The notes beneath the pieces are model-generated. The model was not told the origin of the DNA. It searched no databases and was given only the letters and a program-made list of their open reading frames with translations. A program made the position numbers and the translations under genes. 12,305 nt of DNA from an uncultured Clostridia bacterium (GTDB lineage Bacteria; Bacillota; Clostridia; TANB77; CAG-508), in the NCBI GenBank assembly GCA_948664205.1, contig CAPNDH010000041.1, positions 1 to 12,305 of the forward strand. The letters are read 5' to 3'. Below are positions 1 to 6,657 of the stretch, piece after piece. Positions within the stretch are counted from its first letter, which is position 1. Every line of letters starts with the position of its first letter.

Positions 1-7
1 AATTCAA

Positions 8-79
8 CTATTTTGTATAATTCTTTAGATATAGCACCGAGCAACATTCCACATGACTTGTATATGGAAACATATCAAC
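8..79 (-). pseudogene. Remnant of an RlmD/RumA-type 23S rRNA uracil-5-methyltransferase C-terminus
   Basis: The minus frame ending at the TAG at 8-10 reads VDMFPYTSHVEC (79 to 44) and about 11 further residues. DMFPxTxHVE is the hallmark C-terminal motif of the TrmA/RumA family of SAM-dependent RNA uracil-5-methyltransferases, close to the end of the protein, as it is here. No methyltransferase body precedes it: the DNA immediately upstream is the pRiA4b-like gene ending at 81. I infer that an rlmD-like gene lost everything but its last codons through insertion or deletion. The match rests on one short motif, and the tail after it (CCSVLYLKNYTK) is not diagnostic, so chance or convergence cannot be excluded. 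Confidence 0.45.
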
Positions 80-80
80 A

Positions 81-830
81 CTAATTTTTATAATCTCTTT
101 CTAATATTTTTATTGATTGTTCTGTTGGCTCTAATCCATATTCATAACTATCTTTAAATATTCTAGGTAATTTCTTTAATCTAAAATTCAAATCCTCTAA
201 ATCACATATATTTAAATCTAAATTTTCTATTCCTAGCCAGTTAGAATACATTTCATAATCTTCACCTTTTTTTATTTCAAAGGCTTTTTTAATATCTTCT
301 AATCCCATTGTTCCACCACAATCTTCTATTATTCCAAAGCCTTCACCCTCAATTACTTTTGGTAATTCTTTTCCAGATATATTTTCATCTTGAAATATTT
401 TTTCTAATACTACATTAAATCTCCAGTTATCTCCAAAATCATATTGAAATTCCATTTTTTCATTTTCTTTATCTAATACCCATTTCAATTTTACATCTTT
501 TGCATCTTTTAATTCTCTATATCTTTTATCTAATCGTGGAATAATATCATCATCTTCAAATATACATCCATATTGTCCGATTTTAAAGGATTCATCATTT
601 TTAAAGTCTTCTAAATGTTTATTATAGTATTCTAAATTATTAATAATAAAATTATTTAATTCATCTACTTCAAATAAATATAAATGATTTCCTTGCATTT
701 CAAAGAGTGTCATTAATATATAAGCTAATCTTGCAACTGTTATATCATTCATAACTTGAAATCTTCTCCATATTTTTGATTTATACTCTTCTAGTTCTGC
801 ATAAATTTGATATATTGGTTTACTTGCCAT
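81..830 (-). CDS. Plasmid pRiA4b ORF-3-like family protein (249 aa)
   Basis: This resembles the pRiA4b ORF-3-like family (PF07929), found on plasmids and near mobile elements; its biochemical function is not established. Visible family landmarks are the early IWRRF (residues 20-24), GNHLYLF (47-53), YDFGDNWRF (130-138) and EDCGG (169-173), in the usual order and at a usual overall length. The protein is soluble-looking and acidic, with no signal peptide or membrane segment. I chose the ATG at 830 because AAGGAG lies 9 bases before it. An in-frame ATG at 848 overlaps that ribosome binding site and is unlikely. The gene stands alone, downstream of a hairpin that probably ends the mutL-miaA transcript, and directly abuts an apparent methyltransferase remnant, which fits a gene brought in by transfer. 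Family call is fairly sure, function unknown. Confidence 0.8.
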   Translation of the reverse strand: MASKPIYQIYAELEEYKSKIWRRFQVMNDITVARLAYILMTLFEMQGNHLYLFEVDELNNFIINNLEYYNKHLEDFKNDESFKIGQYGCIFEDDDIIPRLDKRYRELKDAKDVKLKWVLDKENEKMEFQYDFGDNWRFNVVLEKIFQDENISGKELPKVIEGEGFGIIEDCGGTMGLEDIKKAFEIKKGEDYEMYSNWLGIENLDLNICDLEDLNFRLKKLPRIFKDSYEYGLEPTEQSIKILERDYKN

Positions 831-870
831 ATTACTTATCTCCTTCATTTTAACTCATTTTATCATATAT

Positions 871-914
871 TATAATAAAAATAAAGCAATTCACACTTTA
901 AATATGTAAATTGC
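871..914 (-). terminator. Probable rho-independent terminator of the mutL-miaA-hlyD-like transcript
   Basis: On the minus strand the arm at 905-914 (GCAATTTACA) pairs with the arm at 886-895 (TGTGAATTGC) around a 9-base loop, 9 of 10 positions complementary. It is followed by a T-rich tract (TTTATTTTTATTATA). It sits about 75 bases after the stop codon of the HlyD-like gene. The stem is AT-rich, so termination may be partial. Confidence 0.5.
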
Positions 915-990
915 CTTATATAACTATTTAATTACTAATTACAGGATTCTTGTCTTCCATGTTATATGAAGGTTATATTAGAACTTTGTA

Positions 991-2229
991 TTAAATTTCT
1001 AACTCATCATATAATGAAATTGTTTTTCTATAATTTAGTTTTTCCTTTGGTATTCCTTTTTCTATAAGTTCTTCCCTAGTATAATTTTCTATTATTGAAT
1101 AATTATCGTTTTGTTTTAATACTTTTACATATATATTATCTGTATATCCTACTCTTTTTCTTACTATATATGCTATATCTTCTTCATATTTTATAGCTGA
1201 GTTTGGCACTTTTAGTCCACTTTCACTCCACCATATTATATCAAAAGATATTTTTCTATAATTAATTAAATCTTCTACACATTTATCTATTTTTAATACT
1301 ACTATACTTTCTTCTTCATCTTCTGCTACTATATATTCTACTTTTGCGGTTAATTCAGTAGAATTTGAAAGTCTTAGTTTCAAATTACTTCCTACTTTTA
1401 TATTTGCTGCTTCTAAATTTTCATTTTTTAGTATACATGCTATTTCACAATAAAAGTTATCTATTATCTTTCCACTTTCTCCGCTTGTTGCTACAATTTC
1501 TCCTGTTTTTAGTTTTAGGTCTTTTAACATATCTTTACTAAGTGAAGCTAAGTTCGAAGGAGTAAGCACCTCTTCTAGACCATCTACTCTGTATGATACT
1601 ACACCTGACCTTGTAGCTTGTAAGTATTCTGAGCCACTATTTAATTGATTTTCATAACTACTTCTTTCATCTATTAGTTGTTTTAAATATGACCCTGAAG
1701 GACTTTTTTCGCCTGCTATTTTGGCCTTTTTAGTTATTGTATTATTTAATTCTGTTTTAGACTCTTTTATTGTTTGAAGGTTGTTTACACCACTTATTTC
1801 ATATACTTTTTTATGTATTTGACTTTCTAATGTTCTTATATCTCCATTATATATGTCATTTTCTTTTTCCATAGCCTCACGTATTTTAATATCTAATTCA
1901 CTTATCTTTTTTTGTAGACCTTCTTCTCCATTTGTATAATACCTAAATATTGCTTCTCCTTTTGCTACTTTTTCACCTTCTGATTTTATTTCTGATATAC
2001 CATTTTTGTAGTTTTGCCCTTTTATAACTGTTTCGTCCCTAATTATATAGCCTTGAACAGTTTCTTCAAATGATATTTTCCCATTTTCCACTAAAAATGT
2101 AGCTGTTGGATTTATTATTAAATTAATAATTGCATAAATAATGTATATAAGTAATAATATTGCAAATGTTAATATTACTATAAATTTTACATTATTATTC
2201 TTTTTCTTTTTTTTCACTTTTCTTATCAT
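991..2229 (-). CDS. HlyD-like putative membrane-fusion protein (412 aa)
   Basis: The layout is that of the HlyD/membrane-fusion adaptor family of Clostridia. A Lys-rich cytoplasmic N-terminus (residues 4-10 nearly all Lys) is followed by one membrane anchor (about 15-39) and then an extracytoplasmic part. That part has a first half-lipoyl/beta-barrel segment (about 45-98), a charged coiled-coil hairpin (about 103-185), a second barrel half containing a SGVVSYRVDG stretch, and a C-terminal domain ending in SLYDELEI. In Gram-positives such proteins lack an outer-membrane partner; relatives are annotated as efflux adaptors and often sit near cell-division genes, but their substrate is unknown. 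It is the last gene of the mutL unit, 8 bases after miaA. AAAGGA directly abuts the ATG at 2229, an unusually short spacing; a GTG at 2217 is the alternative start. Confidence 0.75.
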   Translation of the reverse strand: MIRKVKKKKKNNNVKFIVILTFAILLLIYIIYAIINLIINPTATFLVENGKISFEETVQGYIIRDETVIKGQNYKNGISEIKSEGEKVAKGEAIFRYYTNGEEGLQKKISELDIKIREAMEKENDIYNGDIRTLESQIHKKVYEISGVNNLQTIKESKTELNNTITKKAKIAGEKSPSGSYLKQLIDERSSYENQLNSGSEYLQATRSGVVSYRVDGLEEVLTPSNLASLSKDMLKDLKLKTGEIVATSGESGKIIDNFYCEIACILKNENLEAANIKVGSNLKLRLSNSTELTAKVEYIVAEDEEESIVVLKIDKCVEDLINYRKISFDIIWWSESGLKVPNSAIKYEEDIAYIVRKRVGYTDNIYVKVLKQNDNYSIIENYTREELIEKGIPKEKLNYRKTISLYDELEI

Positions 2230-2237
2230 TCCTTTAT

Positions 2238-3158
2238 TTAATTATTATATTTATTAATGATAATATCAATATTTTTTTCTGTGCTTTCTAATCCATTAAG
2301 CCATACTAAATTTTCATATTTTCTAAACCATGTAAGTTGCCTTTTTGCATATCTTCTTGATTCTGTTTTAATTTTCTCTACCATTTCTTCATATGTGGCT
2401 TGTCCTTCTAAGTATTCTACTACTTCTTTATAGCCTAGCCCTTGCATTGCTGTTGGAAATTCATTATATTTTTTACATATATTTTCAACTTCTTGTACTA
2501 AGCCTTTTTCTAGCATTATATCTACTCTTTTATTTATTCTATCATAAAGAATTTTTCTATCCATATCTATTGCAAAAAGCTTGTAATCATATTCTGGCTC
2601 TTTTTTTGATTCTTCGTCTAACTGTGTTTTTGTTTTTCCTGTTTGATGATATAGTTCTAGTACTCTTAGAATTCTCTTTTTGTCATTTATACTTATTTTT
2701 TCCATTGCGATCTTATCTATTTTTTGAGCTTTATTATATAGATATTCTAAGCCTTTTTCTTCTACAATCTTCTCTAATTCTTTTCTATATTCTAAATCAG
2801 TTTCTATACTTGGAAATTCTATTTCATATATAAGTGTTTCTATGTATAATCCAGTACCGCCAACTACTATTGGTACTTTTCCTTTTTCTAAAATTTCCTT
2901 TATGGCTCTTTTTGCTTCTTTTTTATAATCTGCAACACTATACCTTTCTTCTGGGCTTATAAAGTCTAACATATAGTGCTGTATTCCTTGCATTTCTTCT
3001 TTTTCTGGTTTAGCTGTTCCAATGTTCATATCTTTATATATTTGCATTGAATCTGCTGATATTATTTCGCCATTTATTTTTTTTGCAAGTTCAATTGATA
3101 GACTTGTTTTTCCTGAAGCTGTTGGTCCTCCTATTACAATTACTTTTTCTTTTTGCAT
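2238..3158 (-). CDS. miaA: tRNA dimethylallyltransferase MiaA (306 aa)
   Basis: MiaA transfers a dimethylallyl group from DMAPP to N6 of A37 in tRNAs reading codons that start with U, supporting reading-frame maintenance. Seen here are the P-loop GGPTASGKTS (residues 10-19), the DSMQIY block with the Asp that contacts A37 (36-41), GTAKP (47-51), the tRNA-channel motif GGTGLYI (100-106), and the C-terminal RRYAKRQLTWFR stretch. The length of 306 aa matches the usual 300-315. I place the start at 3158: GGAG lies 6 bases ahead, inside an upstream in-frame ATG at 3170. The frame stays open to 3287, but the extra residues include translation of a repeat element and are not conserved MiaA sequence. 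It follows mutL and a membrane-protein gene, a common Clostridia order. Confidence 0.95.
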   Translation of the reverse strand: MQKEKVIVIGGPTASGKTSLSIELAKKINGEIISADSMQIYKDMNIGTAKPEKEEMQGIQHYMLDFISPEERYSVADYKKEAKRAIKEILEKGKVPIVVGGTGLYIETLIYEIEFPSIETDLEYRKELEKIVEEKGLEYLYNKAQKIDKIAMEKISINDKKRILRVLELYHQTGKTKTQLDEESKKEPEYDYKLFAIDMDRKILYDRINKRVDIMLEKGLVQEVENICKKYNEFPTAMQGLGYKEVVEYLEGQATYEEMVEKIKTESRRYAKRQLTWFRKYENLVWLNGLESTEKNIDIIINKYNN

Positions 3159-3203
3159 AATTTTCTCCATTTTTCTTTCAATTTTAGTCAATTTAATATT
3201 ATC

Positions 3204-3256
3204 GTAGGGGCTTAATCGGTTAGGAATACACCTTGGGAATACCGAATTACGCCCTA
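3204..3256 (+). repeat. 53-bp palindromic repeat, copy A
   Basis: The outer arms TAGGGGCTTAATCGGT (3205-3220) and ACCGAATTACGCCCTA (3241-3256) are imperfectly complementary, giving a hairpin-like element. By eye, copy B at 4647-4699, read on the opposite strand, matches it at 41 of 53 positions without gaps. Most differences lie in the central loop. Copy A spans the end of the membrane-protein gene, supplying its last residues and TAA (3247-3249), and the short space before miaA. Confidence 0.8.
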
Positions 3257-3765
3257 TTGTATTCTTCTCTTTTTTGCGCTTCTTCATTTGTTAATGTATT
3301 TTCCATTGGTCTACTTGGTATTTCATTTTGAGTTTCTTTATCTAGAGTTATTGTTGGCTTCATTTCTTCAATATTTTTCTTTATTTGTTTAAAATATATT
3401 GTTTCAACTGCTAATATAATAACACCTATTATTGAAACTATTATAATTCTTTTTATTAAGCTTTCTTTATCTATTTCATTTTGTCTCCATTTATAATACT
3501 TTCTCGCTACAAATGGGACTAGTATTATTACATTTACCGGAACAAATATGTATATTATAAAGCTTTTAAGTGCTTCATTTACATTTTCTTCTATTCCAAA
3601 ACTACTTATCCAATAGCTAATTGAAACTGCAACATACATTATTGCAAAACTGATTCCTATAAATATGATTTTTTCCATTTTAGGTAATTTTTTTATAAAT
3701 TGATATACAAGTGTTATTGCTATTGCATTTACAAATAATATTGCAAGTGTTATATATATGTTCAT
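3247..3765 (-). CDS. Small four-helix membrane protein of unknown function (172 aa)
   Basis: I do not recognise a named family. The protein has four hydrophobic stretches that look like membrane helices (about 5-23, 33-54, 66-87 and 105-124), with Lys/Arg-rich loops between helices 1-2 and 3-4, and a hydrophilic, Glu-rich tail from about 128. It starts at 3765 with AAGGAG 8 bases upstream, embedded in the last codons of mutL, and only 4 bases separate it from the mutL stop, so the two genes are almost certainly co-transcribed and translationally linked. Its final residues (about NRA) and stop codon fall inside the palindromic repeat copy A, so the native C-terminus may have been altered by that insertion. 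The position between mutL and miaA says nothing firm about its role. Confidence 0.8.
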   Translation of the reverse strand: MNIYITLAILFVNAIAITLVYQFIKKLPKMEKIIFIGISFAIMYVAVSISYWISSFGIEENVNEALKSFIIYIFVPVNVIILVPFVARKYYKWRQNEIDKESLIKRIIIVSIIGVIILAVETIYFKQIKKNIEEMKPTITLDKETQNEIPSRPMENTLTNEEAQKREEYNRA

Positions 3766-3769
3766 ATTT

Positions 3770-6004
3770 TTATCTCCTTGAAAATTTCTTCTCTATATCT
3801 GTTTTACTCATTCTTATTGCTGTTGGTCTTCCATGTGGGCATGTAAATGGATTTGGAAGTTTTAATAATTTTTCCATTAGACTATCTACTTCTTCTTTAC
3901 TTAGTGCCATGTTAGCTTTTACTGCTGCTTTACATGCTACTGTTGCTATAAATTTTTCTTCTATTTCTTGTTTTGCTGTTCTTGCTACTGTGTTTATTTC
4001 GTCTAAAGTTTCTAAGAATAATTCTTTGGTGTCTAAGTCTATACATACATTTGGTACACCTGTTAATTTTATTGTGTTTTCTCCAAACTCTTCTAATGTG
4101 AAACCTGCTTTTCTAAACATGTCCATATTTTCATTTAATATGTCCATTTCTTTATGTGTTAATGTTATTATGTCTGGAAGTAACATTAATTGAGAATCTT
4201 TTTGGTCTTCGTCATAATAATTTTCTTTTATTCTTTCATACATTATTCTTTCATGTGCTGCATGTTGGTCTATTATATATATTTCTTTATCTAGTTCTAC
4301 TATTATATATGTTGAAAAGGCAATTCCTATAAATTTATATTTTGGAATATATTTTTCATTTTTCTTATCTTCAAATATTGATATTGCTTCTCCTGTTGTA
4401 ACTTTTGCTTCTTCTAAAGCATCTACTTTTTCTTCAACTTCTACTTCCTCTTTTACTGGCACTTTCCCAAATACATTTGTATACATTTCGTCAAAGTTTC
4501 CGCTTGGCTCCATTTTTATATTTTCTAATTGTTTTGCTTTTTCAAGTACTTCCTCAATGTTTATTACTTGTGTTTTTTCTATGTCTTCTATATTAGAAGG
4601 TACTTCTAAAACTGTTTCTACCTTTTGAGTTTGTTCGCTTTTTTCAGCGGGCGAAATTCGGTCTTCCTCTATGGTATTCCTTACCGATTTAGCCCCTACA
4701 TCTTTTTTTTCTTCATTTATAGTTTTGTACTCTGTTTGTTCTTCTTCTATTTTTCCACCGTTTTTGTATGTTTCTATAGATTTTTGCATTTCTGCCATTT
4801 TATTCATTAAGCTTTCATAACCACTATTTGCATTTACTGTATTTACTCTACTTGTACTATTTTGTTTTTTTGCATATAATTCTGCTATTACATTATTTTT
4901 TGCGTCTTCTTCTACTATTTCTTGTTTTTTATTAAATAGTCCACCATTATTATCTTCTTTTTCTATTACTTTTGTTTCTTCGTTATTATATTCTCTTTCT
5001 GGATTTGATACTAAATCTCCTTTTAGCAAGCTTTCTTTTATAGCATGATATACTGCTTTAAATACTTTGCTTTCTTCCTCAAACCTTACTTCTAGCTTTG
5101 CTGGGTGTACATTAACATCTACTTTTTGTGGATTCATTTCTAAATTTAGAATTAAAAATCCAAATTTTCCTATTGTTATCATTCCTTTAAATGCTTGCTC
5201 TGCACTACTTGTTAGTACCTTATCTTTAATATATCTTTTATTTACGAAAAATAATTGGTTTGACCTATTTGAACGTGAAATAGATGGTTTTCCTATTACA
5301 CCACTTACTTTAATTCCTTCATATTCATAGTATACATCTAATATGTTCTCTGCTATTTCTTTTCCATATATACTGTATACTACTGATTTTAAGTCTCCGT
5401 TTCCAGAAGTTTGTATAATTGTTTTTCCTGAACTTACTAATTTTATTGCTATATTAGGGTTTACTAACGCTATTCTGGTCATAACATCTTCTATATAACC
5501 ACCTTCTGTAAAATCTTTTTTTAAGAATTTATATCTAACAGGTGTGTTATAAAATAAGTTCTCTACTGTTATTGTAGTTCCTTTTGGGCATCCTACTTCA
5601 TTAGAAGAAATAACATTTCCACCTTCTACTATAACTTCATAGCCCGTTTCATTTTCTTCAGTTTTAGATTTCATTTCAACTTTTGCAATTGCAGCAATAC
5701 TTGCTAATGCCTCACCTCTAAACCCCATAGATTTAACTGTTTCTAGGTCTTCTGCTGACCTTATTTTGCTTGTTGCATGACGCTCAAATGCCATTTCCAT
5801 ATCATCTGGCATTATTCCTTTTCCATTATCTGTTATACGGATATATGAAATTCCTCCATTTTTTATTTCTACATTTATGCTTGTTGCTCCCGCATCTATT
5901 GAGTTTTCTACTAATTCTTTTACAACTGATGCTGGTCTTTCTACTACTTCTCCTGCTGCTATTTTATTTATTGTTAAATCATCTAATAATACAATATTTC
6001 CCAC
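3770..6004 (-). CDS. mutL: DNA mismatch repair endonuclease MutL (744 aa)
   Basis: MutL couples MutS mismatch recognition to strand nicking. The N-terminal GHKL ATPase is complete: ENSIDAGAT (33-41, catalytic Glu33), DNGKGI (59-64), GFRGEA (94-99) and FYNTPVR (151-157). The C-terminal domain carries the metal-binding nuclease motif DQHAAHERIMYE (579-590), ACKAAVKAN (690-698) and CPHGRP (722-727), so this is the nicking type found in organisms without MutH. The linker (about 335-550) is long and Glu/Lys-rich, making the protein over 100 aa longer than B. subtilis MutL; residues 436-453 are encoded by a palindromic repeat. The start is GTG at 6002-6004 with GGAGG 8 bases upstream. It is the first gene of its unit, with a promoter-like sequence about 45 bases upstream. 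Confidence 0.96.
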   Translation of the reverse strand: MGNIVLLDDLTINKIAAGEVVERPASVVKELVENSIDAGATSINVEIKNGGISYIRITDNGKGIMPDDMEMAFERHATSKIRSAEDLETVKSMGFRGEALASIAAIAKVEMKSKTEENETGYEVIVEGGNVISSNEVGCPKGTTITVENLFYNTPVRYKFLKKDFTEGGYIEDVMTRIALVNPNIAIKLVSSGKTIIQTSGNGDLKSVVYSIYGKEIAENILDVYYEYEGIKVSGVIGKPSISRSNRSNQLFFVNKRYIKDKVLTSSAEQAFKGMITIGKFGFLILNLEMNPQKVDVNVHPAKLEVRFEEESKVFKAVYHAIKESLLKGDLVSNPEREYNNEETKVIEKEDNNGGLFNKKQEIVEEDAKNNVIAELYAKKQNSTSRVNTVNANSGYESLMNKMAEMQKSIETYKNGGKIEEEQTEYKTINEEKKDVGAKSVRNTIEEDRISPAEKSEQTQKVETVLEVPSNIEDIEKTQVINIEEVLEKAKQLENIKMEPSGNFDEMYTNVFGKVPVKEEVEVEEKVDALEEAKVTTGEAISIFEDKKNEKYIPKYKFIGIAFSTYIIVELDKEIYIIDQHAAHERIMYERIKENYYDEDQKDSQLMLLPDIITLTHKEMDILNENMDMFRKAGFTLEEFGENTIKLTGVPNVCIDLDTKELFLETLDEINTVARTAKQEIEEKFIATVACKAAVKANMALSKEEVDSLMEKLLKLPNPFTCPHGRPTAIRMSKTDIEKKFSRR
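4647..4699 (-). repeat. 53-bp palindromic repeat, copy B, in frame within mutL
   Basis: Read on the minus strand, this starts GTAGGGGCTAAATCGGT and ends ACCGAATTTCGCCCGC, the same imperfect palindrome as copy A at 3204-3256 and exactly as long. It encodes MutL residues about 436-453 (centre SVRNTIEEDRIS) in the poorly conserved linker and leaves the reading frame open on both sides. Confidence 0.78.
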
Positions 6005-6047
6005 GTTTTTTTCCTCCGTTTTTGTTTCTTTTAATTATTGTGTTTTG

Positions 6048-6077
6048 ATTATATCATTAATTTGTTTAATTTGTACA
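6048..6077 (-). promoter_or_regulatory. Putative sigma-A promoter for mutL
   Basis: A perfect TATAAT (minus strand, 6053 to 6048) has TGTACA (6077 to 6072), a 4 of 6 match to TTGACA, 18 bases upstream. It lies about 45 bases before the GTG start of mutL and its ribosome binding site. Perfect TATAAT matches are frequent in DNA this AT-rich, so only the position makes it persuasive. Confidence 0.5.
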
Positions 6078-6097
6078 TATTTTTTAAAATTTTTATT

Positions 6098-6192
6098 TTG
6101 GAAGTTGGAAGTTAGAGGTTGGAAGTTGGATTTTAGGGCAATTTCTTCGAAGAACTTCCCCTATCTTCCAACATCCAACTTCCAATTTCCAA
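6098..6192. repeat. 95-bp palindrome built from 7-bp repeat units
   Basis: The left arm 6098-6125 and right arm 6165-6192 are complementary at 25 of 28 positions. The centre is itself palindromic (TTCTTCGAAGAA, 6143-6154), with further pairing between 6132-6142 and 6155-6163. Both arms are tandem heptads: TTGGAAG and variants on the left, CTTCCAA and variants on the right. It fills the space between the divergent mutL and Cys-rich peptide genes. There is no T-tract, so a terminator role is unlikely. It looks like a dispersed repeat or small non-autonomous element. Confidence 0.8.
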
Positions 6193-6280
6193 ATTCTAAT
6201 TTGTAACACTTTTTCAAATTTAGAATAGTATATACCATACGAAAGAACAATACAAATTAAATAATAGGAGGTACTTAAAA

Positions 6281-6397
6281 ATGGGAAATTGTTGCTTAGG
6301 TAATAGTGAAATTCTTTGGTTTATTATCCTATTCTTACTACTTTTCTGTGGTTGCGGCAATAACTGCGGATGCGGATGTAACAACTGTGGTTGCTAG
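6281..6397 (+). CDS. Cys/Gly-rich small membrane peptide 1 (38 aa)
   Basis: AGGAGG at 6266-6271 lies 9 bases before the ATG. The 38-residue product has an N-terminal CC pair (residues 4-5), one hydrophobic stretch beginning at Trp13 (about 11-22), and a tail of CGC and CNNC patterns, with nine Cys in all. The design resembles tiny Cys-rich Clostridia proteins that databases name chorion class high-cysteine proteins, and loosely the tiny YjcZ-type sporulation peptides. No function is proven for them. Possible roles are a spore-coat or cell-surface crosslinked peptide, or metal binding. It is followed 79 bases later by a paralogue with its own strong ribosome binding site. The in-frame Cys/Gly pattern and both ribosome sites make a real gene very likely; the function is open. 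Confidence 0.8.
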   Translation: MGNCCLGNSEILWFIILFLLLFCGCGNNCGCGCNNCGC

Positions 6398-6476
6398 TTT
6401 TCCTTAAGAGGAGTTTTATACTTCTTAAAACATAATTTAAGTTTTGAAAAGTACACTTTGAAAGGAGGGAAAAGTT

Positions 6477-6599
6477 ATGCCAGAAAATAGAGGTTGCGGA
6501 TGCGGATTCGGTGGATGTGATTGCATCTGGATTATAGTTATATTAATATTAATATTCTGTTGTTGTGGAAACAACAATGGTGGATGTGGATGTTGCTAA
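6477..6599 (+). CDS. Cys/Gly-rich small membrane peptide 2 (40 aa)
   Basis: AAAGGAGGG (6461-6469) sits 7 bases ahead of the ATG. The peptide carries an N-terminal GCGCG cluster (residues 6-10), CDC (14-16), a Trp-led hydrophobic helix of Ile, Val and Leu (about 17-27), then CCC (28-30), an Asn-run and a C-terminal GGCGCC. Ten of 40 residues are Cys. It shares with peptide 1 the order Trp - hydrophobic helix - Phe-Cys - Gly-Asn-Asn - Cys/Gly tail, so the two look like tandem paralogues. Such a high Cys content with one membrane-length helix suggests a surface or spore-layer peptide that crosslinks or binds metal; this is inference. A perfect terminator follows 21 bases after the stop. Confidence 0.82.
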   Translation: MPENRGCGCGFGGCDCIWIIVILILIFCCCGNNNGGCGCC

Positions 6600-6620
6600 T
6601 TTTTAAACATACACATAGCA

Positions 6621-6657
6621 AAGTCGCAATTAGGTATTTTCCTAATTGCGACTTTTT
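6621..6657 (+). terminator. Rho-independent terminator of the Cys-rich peptide unit
   Basis: A perfect 14-bp stem (6621-6634 with 6641-6654, AAGTCGCAATTAGG and its complement) encloses a TATTTT loop and is followed by a T-run through 6657. The 3' end overlaps the stop codon of the convergent flavoprotein gene (6656-6658). The opposite strand lacks a comparable T-run, so it should act mainly in the plus direction. Confidence 0.92.

Noticed and set aside
7..50. A peptide beginning MLLGAISKELYKIVE on the minus strand, running off the window
   Set aside because: It reads plausibly but has no ribosome binding site and overlaps the RlmD-like tail in another frame; too short to decide, so not annotated.
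3159..3287. Longer MiaA beginning at 3287
   Set aside because: The extension overlaps the upstream gene, is translated repeat DNA, and has no ribosome binding site suited to it; the family starts just before the P-loop, matching 3158.
5770..6048. Leu/Phe-rich plus-strand frames opposite mutL, miaA and the ABC genes
   Set aside because: They are antisense shadows of AT-rich coding sequence, lack ribosome binding sites, and show only low-complexity hydrophobic translation.
6098..6192. CRISPR-like array
   Set aside because: Units are 7 bases long without spacers and form a palindrome; no cas genes are present.
6201..6240. Promoter of the Cys-rich peptides (TTGTAA at 6201, or a sporulation-type CATACGAAA at 6236)
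   Set aside because: Neither reading has both a good -35 and -10 with correct spacing, so no sigma factor can be assigned, although a promoter must lie here.
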